The notes under the pieces were generated by a model. It saw nothing but the letters and a program-made list of their open reading frames with translations. It was not told the DNA's origin and did not search any database. The position numbers were made by a program, and so were the translations under genes. DNA of 64,000 nucleotides from Megachile rotundata (taxonomy: Eukaryota; Arthropoda; Insecta; Hymenoptera; Megachilidae), in the NCBI RefSeq assembly GCF_050947335.1, contig NC_134991.1:7750001-7814000 (forward strand). Direction: 5' to 3'. Positions 12,901 to 24,900 of the stretch are shown here, in pieces. How positions within the stretch are numbered: the first letter of the stretch is position 1; the number at the start of each line of letters is the position of its first letter.

Positions 12901-15900
12901 CCCGAATCGTCGTCGAAAGACAATTGACAATACCTCATTGAAAAACGAGACCCGTCCAAACCCGCGAATGAACTTGAGAAACTGGAGAACACGGAAGAAA
13001 AACGAAGACGTGTGCGATTCAGGTTCTAGCGGTTGTTGAACGCTCGCATGACGTAGTGTGTCGCGATTGTGTGCGGTCGCGCGCGCACACTCGCGAGTGT
13101 TTCGCGGTAGAGTGACGTCACTTGGATGGGTGGGTGCATCGGAGGAGCAGCGATAACGACGAAGAGGTCCGAGAGATGCAAAGAACTTCCGCGTTCTTCT
13201 TCGAATCAGAACGTGTCTTTGGAGTGTCGTCGAGCCACTTTAGACGAGACGCGAGCGAGCACGCGCTCGCGCTTCGATCTTCATTAAACTCGCTCTTCCG
13301 AACCGCGATCGGATCGATTCGAGTTCCACCGAGCGAGTCAATTAACCCGGATACACCGATCAATTCTGAGGATGATGTACGATCGAAATACCGGCGAATC
13401 GAATTTCGAGACTCGGCACGCGTCGCTTAGGGCGAGCTATCGATTACTGATCGATTCGGGGGAATTGCGAGTTAGACCGATTCACGATTGAGTCGGGAGT
13501 CAAATGTTTGAGTCTCAGACATAATACTGGCTCGAACGTAAAATTATAATTATTGATGAAACTTGATAAACTTTGACTCTCGCATATGATACTGGTTCGA
13601 ACGTAAAATGATAATTATTGATGAAACTTGATAAACTTTGACTCTCGCATATGATACTGGTTCGAACGTAAAATGATAATTATTGATGAAACTTGATAAA
13701 CTTTGACTCTCGCATATGATACTGGTTCGAACGTAAAATGATAATTATTGATGAAACTTGATAAACTTTGTCAGGAAATTTTCATCCTTAATTTAGTACT
13801 GAAATATCTTGATGTTCATGTAATTACTAAGTTTTTGATTGACGTTGATACCAATCGGTAGTCTGTAAACACGTTGTTTATTTCACGACTGTTTATTAGA
13901 AGAAGTGAAGCTAATATTGACATGCGAATGATAAGAATTTCGAGATAATGATACATGTGATATGATCTTTTTGCAGCCGTTAAATTCGGGCGCATGTCGA
14001 AGAAGCAGCGGGAGAAGGTCGAGGACGAAGTTAGGTTCCACAGGGCACAAATGAGAGCGGCCTCGGAGACGGCGCCCGATAGCAGTGTATTCGAACATCA
14101 GACCCCAAGCAGTTCGGATCAACACCACCCCTACAACGGCGGGTGAGAAATTCAAAAAATTTTTCTATTTTAAATACTTATTAAAATATTTCATATTTGG
14201 GAATATGGAGATCTGGGAGATTTAGATATGTGAATATGGGAAGAGAATATGGAGATGTAGATTATGGAGATATTAGATTAGGTAGGTTAGGGTTATAGGG
14301 ATTGGAGTGTAGGGATCTGTGGATGAAGGAATGTGAACATATAAGAATCTAGGTACATATTAGGACATATAGGTGTGGATTGGGTTAGACATCAAAAGAT
14401 ATAGGAATATAAGGATTTAAAGATATAGAGACATGTGGAGATATAGAAATCTGAGGATATAGGGATGTAGAGATCTAGAAATGCAGGTATCTAAGAATGG
14501 AATGATGTAAAATTTAAAGGAACTAAAAATGTGGGGATATATAGAGAATAGATATCTACATATGTAGATCTACATATGTAGATCAGAAAATTTATGGGAT
14601 TCTGGATAAAGGAATCTGGGGACATCCAGACATAGAGGGATACAAGGATATACAGATGTGGTTGAAAAAGATATAGCAATCTAGGGATCTAGAAATGCGA
14701 AAGTCTCTAATGATCTAAAATTTAAGAGCTCTAGAAATCTAGAGAGATAAAGACGTCAAAATCTAGAGATACAAAAATGAGGATATAGAAATCTGTAGAC
14801 TTGTACTCAAGTGACATACTTAGAGATCTAATAATACAAAAATCTAGCGATTTAAAAATATAGAAATATCAGAATATTATAACACATTAATTTTCCTGAA
14901 AGGTTCAGAAAAATAACCAGATTCTGAATACTTATAAAACTATCACACTGAAGTACATTAGACTTTTTCTTTTCTTGCACGAAGGTCATATTTTTCTTCA
15001 CAAGATATAAGAAAGTTGCGCAAAAATTGAAGTTTACTACAATTCTTTCAGTTTTTTAATTAATTTCAATTTCTTGAATTCACTGAAAACAAATAATTAT
15101 CGAGGCAAATTTTAAAGGAAATTAACAGCGATCGAACAATTCCTATTGAAACTCGTGTGTCTCTTCAAATATGTACATTTTATCCCATCTAGTTTCTCTC
15201 CACACGTTAGTCACGGCTGATAATATTGAACCGCTAACAGCGCATTGTGTCACATAACAAAGGAGCGTCCATATATTTATTAAACTGTGAGATATCCGGA
15301 TGACAAATGAAACGCCAACAAAACCATACGCAATTGAACGAAACGCTGCATTCGCGAACGGGCAACAACGGTGCAGGCAATCACGGTCAATTTGATACTT
15401 TAGATTAACGCGGAGCGTCGATTATTTTCAATTATTGATATTGTGTAGTTTGTAATGGCACAGTAGTACAAAGGTTTCTCGCTATGCTATAGGCTGATGT
15501 TTTCACGCGATTTACAATTAAAGAAAAATTTTGATAAGATAAGTAAATCAGATACCGTTCGTCTATTATAACTATATTTAACTGAACAATAGATAGGAAC
15601 TTCTTATCGAAATATCGACAGATTCTTGCTCGAAATGATGAACATTCTTGCCGTAAATCCTGTAACAATATCGACAACAATAGTTAAAAGTTTCCATATA
15701 TTACCTAGATTAACAATATTATCTAGGTAGTTAACGCACTTTCATAGTAGATCCTCTGGGTCTGTAAAAATATAGGTTCATGTTAATAATGAAATAGTTC
15801 AACAACATTGGGCTTTTAAGATACTGTAAAGAATCAGACTAGATTTAATTATTAATCTTTTTATATACAGAATGTTTCAAAAAGAGGATATTTTACCGAT

Positions 15901-18900
15901 TGTACTAAGAACATCACTGTTATTGAGTATACTCAGTATTGAACTATAGAGAATCACCTTAACTCTCATTAAATTAATATTTTTTAACAAGTTGTTTACA
16001 CATAAGTATATTTTTTGGAACACCCGGTATAAAATTATAATGCAAATTGTAATGTATACAATTTTTAACAAATCATCCGATATCTCTCATATGTGGACAT
16101 ATTCAGTATTGAACTATAGAGAATCACCTCAACTCTCATTAAATTAATATTTTTTAACAAGTTGTTTTCACATAAGTATATTTTTTGGAACACCCGGTAT
16201 AAAATTATAATGCAAATTGTAATGTATACAATTTTTAACAAATCATCCGATATCTCTCATATATGGACATATTCAGTATTGAACTATAGAGAATCACCTC
16301 AACTCTCATTAAATTAATATTTTTTAACAAGTTGTTTACGCATAAGTATATTTTTTGGAACACCCGGTATAAAATTATAATGCAAATTGTAATGTATACA
16401 ATTTTTAACAAATCATCCGATATCTCTCATATGTGGACATATTCAGTATTGAACTATAGAGAATCACCTCAACTCTCATTAAATTAACATTTTTTAACAA
16501 GTTGTTTACACATAAGTATATTTTTTGGAACATCCGATATAAAATTACAATGTATAAAATTTTTAACAAAATCCTCCGATATCTCTCATATGTGGATGCA
16601 TTCGATATATCCACATATGTATGCGGAGTGTTCTGATGGATATTTTACTGTGTTCACGTAGGTACCCGTATGGCGGTAGTGAATACGCTTCTCCCGGTCC
16701 CGGCACGGGTGGGTCGGGTTATTACAATCATCAAGCGATGACAAACTACGAGCTTAGCGCCGATTATGTCGACAGCACGACGACCTACGACCCACGACCG
16801 ACGCAAACGCAGGTCGCGGACACTGTCGCCCCTGATACGCCCTCCGCTGTCACCGCGACTGGGGTTTTGCCCAGCGTGGTCACCACCGGTGAGTGCTCTT
16901 TTTTTAACATTATCTCGTTCTATTTCCTTCGTATTCTTTCGGATTACCGACGAGCTTGCTTCTCCCTTCCTTCTACCTCTGTCAAACTAAACTGTGTGCT
17001 AAATTCGTACTAACTAAGTTTTATTATTTAGTAACATCGTTTAATATTCATCGAAAAATTCATGCTTTCCAAGTTTAATATTACTTGCTTTTGAAGTTAT
17101 GTACAATTGATACCCTATTGGGGAACTGAAGAATAGATTATAAATTTTGACTCTTTGAAGAAAGATTCAGGAACAAAAAATTCATGTTAATGAAAAAATT
17201 CATATTAGAAAAAAATGTTGATTAATGATTCATGTTAAAAAGTCCAATTTGAAATTAGGAATAGATTGAATATTTTTTTGTAGATGTGTGTTGGAATTGT
17301 TAAAGTCAACTTCAAATTATTAAAGTTATAAAATTTTCTTCTTTATAGAAATATTTTATTTTACAACTTCAATTTGAAATTGTTAAAGTTAATTTTAAAT
17401 TATTAAAGTTATAAAATGTCCTTCTTTATAGAAAAATGTTATTTTACAACTTCAATGTATCTGTCTATAAACAGAAATTGATATTCTTCCAATGGTACAG
17501 TAACTACTAAAGCATCACATATACCATGCAAGAGATCGGAAATTGAGTGATATGAGAACATTTCCTGCAAGATTATAATACAAAGCACTTGAGTGAATCG
17601 CAATGTGCAACATATCTATTACTCAGAGATCAAAAGTGGGATTTCAGAGACAGATGTGTTGATATCTCGAGATGAAGCAGAAATAAATTCGTTCCACTTG
17701 ATATTCCGCCCTCTTAGGATGTTATATCATCGTTTTAACAGTCCCATATCTTCGAGCTTGCTTTCAGTCTGTCTATTCCGTGAGAGTTCTCTGCTTTATT
17801 CATTTATAAAATCCTCTTCTCGTAAATATTAACAAGATTAGTCTTGATACTTGCGGAGGTAACAATTTTTGGTACAAAGCGTTGCGTTAGGAAGCTTGAG
17901 GTTATGAAGGTTGAACAGATGTTTTAAAAAAATTGTTTCACTATCAGAAACGAAATTTTGGGTGTTTAATAAATTTGGTGGAGATTTGGAAATTTGGGGA
18001 TTTGGAAATTTGGAGATTTGGAAATGTAGAGATTTTTGAGGTGTCGGGTTGGGTATATAGGGATTTGGGAAGTTAGAAATTTGGGAAGATAGAAATTTGG
18101 GAATTTAGAGATGTGGGAAGTTGCGGATTTGGAAATTTAGAAATTTGGGAGTTTGGGTATTTGGAAATATAGAAGTTTGGAAATTTAGAGATTTGGAGAT
18201 GTAAGAATTTGGAAATTTAGAGATTTAGGAAATTAGGTATTTGGAAATTTAGAGATTTGGAAGTTTAGGAATTTGGAAATTTAGAAATTTGGGAGTTCAG
18301 GTATTTGGGAATATAGAAATTTGGGTATTTAGAGATTTGGAGATGGAAAATTAGGAATTTGAAAATTTAGAGATTTGGGGGTTTAGGAATTTGGAAATTT
18401 AGGGACTTAGGGATTTAGGTATTAGGAAATTTAGAGATTTGGGGGTTTAGGTATTTGGAAATATAGTAATTTAGGTATTTAGAGATTTGCAATTGTAAGG
18501 ATTTGAAAATTTAAAGATTTGGAAATTTAGTGATTTGAGAATTTAAAAATTTAGAAATTGATTAATATAGAGATTTAAAAATTTGATTCAGTAATCTAAC
18601 AGTTTAGAAATTTCTAAATTCACAAATTTAAACATTCAAAAAATTTAAGTATTTAAAAAAGTGAAATCTCCAAAGTGTCATTTCAAAACTATGGAATCCT
18701 CAGTTGTTCAAAAATAAAAAATTTCAGAAACATAAAATCATCAAACTTCCAAACTTCCAAATCATATATAAACTGCATATCTATGCCCTCTCTGGATTAT
18801 CTAAACCCATAACAACATCACGTAATCGTATAAAACTCGTGACAAAATAACGCGTATCCATAAAAAAAAAATGCAAGTTACACGAGTGAATAGTGACTAG

Positions 18901-21900
18901 ATCGAACGCGATACAAAGCTACTCGACCGGCAGACGAAGCTGAATCTCAGCCAAGTCGAGAGTTTATAGTTCCATTGAAGTTTATTGTTAGCGAAAGAGC
19001 GGTAACAAGATGTCAATCGATGAACAACCAGCGCCAAGTAGTACTGGTCCCTTTCAGTAGCACGCGGCTGATACAATTACCGTGTTTATCACTGCCAGTT
19101 CACTGCACGCCGGCTTCTGGTGAATAATATTGATATTGTAGCTCGAAGTAACGCAACAGTCATAAAGATACGATTGAATTGTCGTTCAGGAACCGTGACG
19201 GTGTTGCAGCAAACGTTTCTACAAACGAGAACGACTTCGTGTAAATCGTTTGTTGCTGTGCAACTTCCATTGACGCACGCTTGATTACTTTGCTGCAAAA
19301 AATTGTTACACCGTGAGATATCTGAAGTGACTCGTGATTCATTAACACCTTCGCTATCACACTGAATATGACGTTACACGATGTATTATGTACGTTAGTA
19401 CAATACGTGACTTTTCGATTGTTACTGCATTAGGGAGCTGATTCTTTTGATTTTCAATTGTCGAGACTTTGTGAAAAATTTGTAATTTTTGACAAGGTCT
19501 CTGTTTGAAATTCTGGTAAAGAATTTACTTTTGTCAGGACGATATTAATTGGTAATCTATCGTTAATAAATTTCAGTTTAAAATAAAATTATTTTCGTTA
19601 GGTAAGAATGAAAGTAGGACATCTATAAGTAGAACTAACTTAATTTTTATTAGAACGTTCTCTACGAAATTCCTTATAGATTGAATTAAATGAATAATAT
19701 TATAGTGGACTATTACCGAATTAGGCTAATTACGTCATATTAGATAACAGAATTAAAATGGTATAATGTATAGATGAGACTTGTTAGAATTGTAGATAAT
19801 ATTTGACGTTTTGATTTGGTAATAAACGTGTTAAAACGTTTCTTACCATACACAGCTAATTTTCACTGTGACAGCTAATTTGTATTCATCCTTGATAATC
19901 CTGCAATAATTGAAATCTAAACTATTGAATTAATTTCCATTTTTGCGTCTTTTATTTACTAACACAATTGTATGTGTTTTAATTTTTCAAAACTAGTAAA
20001 ACTAGTAAAAAATGTCAGTGGTTCTTAACTTTTTTGATGTCGTAGAAGACTTTTGATCGGAAGAAATAAATATGGAATACTGGTAGATCGAATTTTTGGA
20101 ACTGGGACTTGGAGATTTTGGAATTTTAGAATTTTGGGGTTTGGAACTTAGAGTTTGGAATTATTAAATTTGATATCATTAAATTATTAAAATTTGTGAC
20201 TTTACAATTGATGGCTTTGAAACAAAAATTTTTGAATTTTGGAACACTTGAATTTCATGCCTCCATGATTTAAAATTTTTTTCATCTCAGAACCGTAAAA
20301 AGTAGTGCATCATAATTGCAAATAAATAAATGTGCAAAGACGACCATTTTCAAAATTAAATGCCTATCCATAAAAGTCCAAAACCAAGTCCAAAAATATA
20401 AGCATACCTAAATTGCATAACAGCATACCTAGATTACGTAACCACAAAAAAGAAAATAGTTATCAAAACAAGCAATCATTCTATGTAAGCTACAATCGAA
20501 AAACTTCAAAATCTCGTTCGAATCACCTTCACTCATATCGACCATATTAAATCGATTGCATCAAATTCACGAAACACCCCAGTTAAGAACCACTGTCGCA
20601 CCCTTCGATCATCCATCAAACCCGCTATCTCACCTGACCAAACATCCTCTGAATGCTCGTTCCGCGAACAGCAGAAAAAAGACCACCCCAAGTCCCACGA
20701 GAGCAACCCCAAAGAAAAAACGAGACAACAAATACCGAATGAACTTTGACTTTTGGCGTATCCAGGGAAGTCGCTGTCTGCCTCGACGACTGGAAGCAGC
20801 ACGGGGGGTAGTGGTGGTGGTAGTAACGGCGGTGGAGGCGGTGGAGGCGGTGGTGGCGGTGGTAGCGGTGGTGGATCCGGTGGTGGTGGTGGTGGTGGTG
20901 GATCGGGCGGTGGAGGGAGCGGTTCTGGCACCGGCGGTGGTGCAACCGCCGGTGGAGGCGGCGGTGGTGGTGGTGGTGGCGGTGCCGGTTCCCTGAGCGG
21001 GGGTGGAATCGTTGCTGTGAAGCAAGAGACCACCGTCGAACTCGCCAGCTTGGGCCACGGCTCGTACACGATGGTCGACTCGACGACCTTTCTGAGCGGT
21101 CAGCAACAGAGGGTCAGCAATCCATCCGAGGACGACGAAGTGCCGAGTCTGCCCAGTATGTCCCATGCGAGATGTGAGGTTACGTTTGTGTCCCTTTGCA
21201 TGGGCATGCGTCGCGCTCAGTTTTATTTTCCTTTTCTTATTAGTCATTTTTTTCATCGATTCCGTCTCTTTTTTGTTTTTCTTGCTGCCGTTTCTTGTTC
21301 GTGTGCCGCAGACGCGAGGGAGTACGTTCTCCTCGTTGAGTGCGAAGGGGCGTGGACCAGGGCGTGATAGATTTTTCGTGTGTGCACGTTCGATTATTTG
21401 TGTTTGCGATGGTTTGCTCGACGTGACGTTCGAGGGGAACCGTTCGTTAGCGTTTATCAACGCGGTTTGATGTTAATGGACGGTGATAATCTGTCGTTAG
21501 GCGCGGGTGGTTACTCCAAGTAATGAACGAGACCGTTTTCTTTTATAGTCGGGATTTTTAAGGAGTTGTATAAGGAATTTTAAAATATGTGATACGTAAC
21601 CAAAAGATTCTAGAATATGTCGAAGTTTTATACCTTTGCTTTCGGAATTTGGAATTTTTGGGAAAGATTACAGTGTTTATTGATAATTTAATTCGTTCGT
21701 TCACTGATAATTTCTATTATTCATTGATCTCTTGAAAGGGTATTAATTTCATTAATCTTAATAAAGTGTTAATTTTATTGATTTTCGTTCATTCGTCCAA
21801 ATTCATTAGTCCCTGTTAATTCATTCATCAGTTTCACTAATCTGGCTTAATTTATTCATCAAATTCGTTGTTAAATAAATCCATACCATTAACTCGTAAA

Positions 21901-24900
21901 GTCAAGCATATTTTTTCTTTTAACTCTCGAATTTTCACTAAAATCGAGCAATATTAAAGTAGTTAATTTTATCAATAATCAAACGAACGAATGTTATAAA
22001 TCAATAAATATCAAGAATCTCATAAACCTTCTTACTCAAATTCATCTAAACTTTCGTTAAAACGAGAAATGATGAAAATTAACGCAGCTACGATATTCGA
22101 ACCCTATATCTAGTGACAGCAAAGGTAAGAGTAATCGAGAATGACTAACTGTAGTTTATAAGAGAAATTGAATGAAAGGGCCTGAATTTCTGGATGCTGA
22201 TTCCCGGCGTTGAAGCAAAGGGTCGTTTAAAGTTCCCCGCCTTGAGCGGCGAAGTCGAATGGCTCCGGTAACTATAGCGATAATGTAGTTTGAAACTACG
22301 GTAATTATTGAAATTTGCGACGAACTACGATCAACGGCCTCGACGGTCCACATTGGCCCGCGTAAACTTAACCTGGAAAACGTGTTCTCCTCTTACGAAT
22401 CGTTACGTATTTACAAGAAAGAAACAGTAATTGCTAACTGCAGTTTTTCTCTTTGACGTTCTGTATTTGTCATACGTGTTATATGTGCTAAAAATCTGTC
22501 AGTCTCTGTGTTCATTGTCAGTTTCTGCGTTCGTTGTTAATGACACGTGTGTGTAGCCACATTGTAAATTAGAAAATAGTGATTGTGTTTTCTTTTATTT
22601 TTCTATAAAACGTGTCGTCGATGACAATCGTGGAAGAATAAAATTTCAACCCGAACATCCTGATGGATTTTCGTAGATCCGGCACAGATCAGCGAGTTGC
22701 TCTCGAAAACGATAGCGGATGCACACGCAAGAACGTGTCTGCTGTCGACGGAACAGATCCAGGAGTCCTTCCGGAAGCCGCACGACCTCTCCAGATTGAT
22801 CTACTACAAGAATATGGCGCACGAGCAACTGTGGCTCGAATGTGCCCAAAAACTAACCACCGTTATCCAGCAGATCATTGAGTTCGCCAAGATGGTTCCT
22901 GGATTCATGAAGCTCTCGCAGGACGATCAAATTGTTCTATTAAAGGCTGGTAAGTGTCACTATCTGACAATCGATCGTACTTTAATCCTTTGCGATCGTA
23001 TCTTTTAGTCATTGCATCCCCACATGGGGACACTTTGCAAGACATTTTAACACATTCGCTGCTGGTAGACAGTTTAGAGTTTCTTTATTCTGAAGCACTT
23101 TTGATTCTATATGTATATGGAGTGTTGAATGGAAAATTATGATGTTATAGGAGATGTAAGAAGGCTTATGTATCAGGTGTTTTATTTTGAAAAATAGATA
23201 ATTACAGTAGATTTCCATTAGATTGCTATCTGAGGAAGTAAGGATATACTTATAGCAACGTAGGGATGTAAGGACTTAAGGATCTATCAACATAGAGATC
23301 TAGGGATGTAAGGATCTAGGGACGTAGAGATTTAAGGACGTAGGTATCTAGGGATGTGGGGATCTAGGGAGATATAGGAATCTATAAAAGTAGAAATCAT
23401 GGAACATCGCTATCTGGAGACGTAGTGATCTAGGGATGAAGGGATCTAGGGATGAAGGGATCTAGGGATGAAGGGATCTAGGGATGAAGGGATCTAGGGA
23501 TGAAGGGATCTAGGGATGAAGGGATCTAGGGATGAAGGGATCTAGGGATGAAGGGATCTAGGGATGAAGGGATCTAGGGATGAAGGGATCTAGGGATGAA
23601 GGGATCTAGGGATGAAGGGATCTAGGGATGAAGGGATCTAGGGATGAAGGGATCTAGGGATGAAGGGATCTAGGGATGAAGGGATCTAGGGATGAAGGGA
23701 TCTAGGGATGAAGGGATCTAGGGATGAAGGGATCTAGGGATGAAGGGATCTAGGGATGAAGGGATCTAGGGATGAAGGGATCTAGGGATGAAGGGATCTA
23801 GGGATGAAGGGATCTAGGGATGAAGGGATCTAGGGATGAAGGGATCTAGGGATGAAGGGATCTAGGGATGAAGGGATCTAGGGATGAAGGGATCTAGGGA
23901 TGAAGGGATCTAGGGATGAAGGGATCTAGGGATGAAAGGATCTAGGGATGAAGGGATCTAGGGACGCAGAGATCTAGGGATGAAGGGATCTAGGGACGCA
24001 GAGATCTAGGGATGAAGGGATCTAGGGACGCAGAGATCTAGGGATGAAGGGATCTAGGAATGAAGGGATCTAGGGACGTAGAGACCTAGAGACGTAAGGA
24101 TCTAGGAACCTAGAGATTCATCAATGTAGAAATCTAGAAATATTGGTATCTAGAAATGTTGAGATCTAAAAATATAAAAATCTAAGAATGTATAAATATC
24201 CATTTCAATGAATTTAACAATGAATTTTAATACTAAATTCATTAGTAATATAAATAATGAAATATAATTATTCTACTCTTACAATGTATGCACTTTTGTC
24301 TCCTCGTGTTTTGTCTTTACACGAAATGGTAGATTTAATAGAAGGTGAATCAACCGCTGTAACGCGTTGACCACTATCAGCGGAACACAGGAATATAGAT
24401 TCGTAAAAGTTGGCGGAATGTCGGTGATAATGGCGCAGTTTCGTAAACAGGAATTATGCAAAAGTAAATTTTAGTTACCCGTTTACGAGGCTGGTGTAAA
24501 CATTGCCGGAGCTAAATAAATACTCGCACAATCGCATGTCTTATCACGGAGGAAAAAACAAACTGTGACATGCGGACAGATAAAGCTTTAATTACTTGTA
24601 CGCAACCATTCAACACTCTTGATAGACATTTCAGCCACTTTTGTGGCTGTCAAAATTACAATGAGAAGTATCATATCATTGTACATTTACAAGAAACTAA
24701 GTTTCAATTCGAAGACTAGAAAGAAATTAATATTATTCCAAATGCAATTGATATTACACACTCGTGGATTAAAAATTTATTGAATATTAACTTTCTTTTA
24801 CTAGCTTGAATACGTAACGTTTCATCTAAATTTTCTCATTTTATTTCTATTGTCATGTACAATATTTTTGTTTACCGTATTATATTAATTTTATTTTGAG

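Noticed and set aside
13122..13430. 102-codon frame in the CpG island
   Set aside because: Starts without ATG and has no domain. The ATG at 13126 is in another frame and stops after 53 codons. Regarded as leader or promoter DNA.
13516..13770. tRNA-like B-box GGTTCGAAC in the 65-bp repeats
   Set aside because: No A-box, acceptor stem or cloverleaf can be formed around it.
20533..21460. Proline-, valine-, histidine- and threonine-rich ORFs around the poly-glycine region
   Set aside because: Shadow frames of the GGN repeats. Only the glycine frame joins in phase with the flanking HR3 exons.
23230..24190. CRISPR-like array
   Set aside because: Repeats are directly contiguous with no unique spacers. 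This is a minisatellite in a eukaryotic intron.
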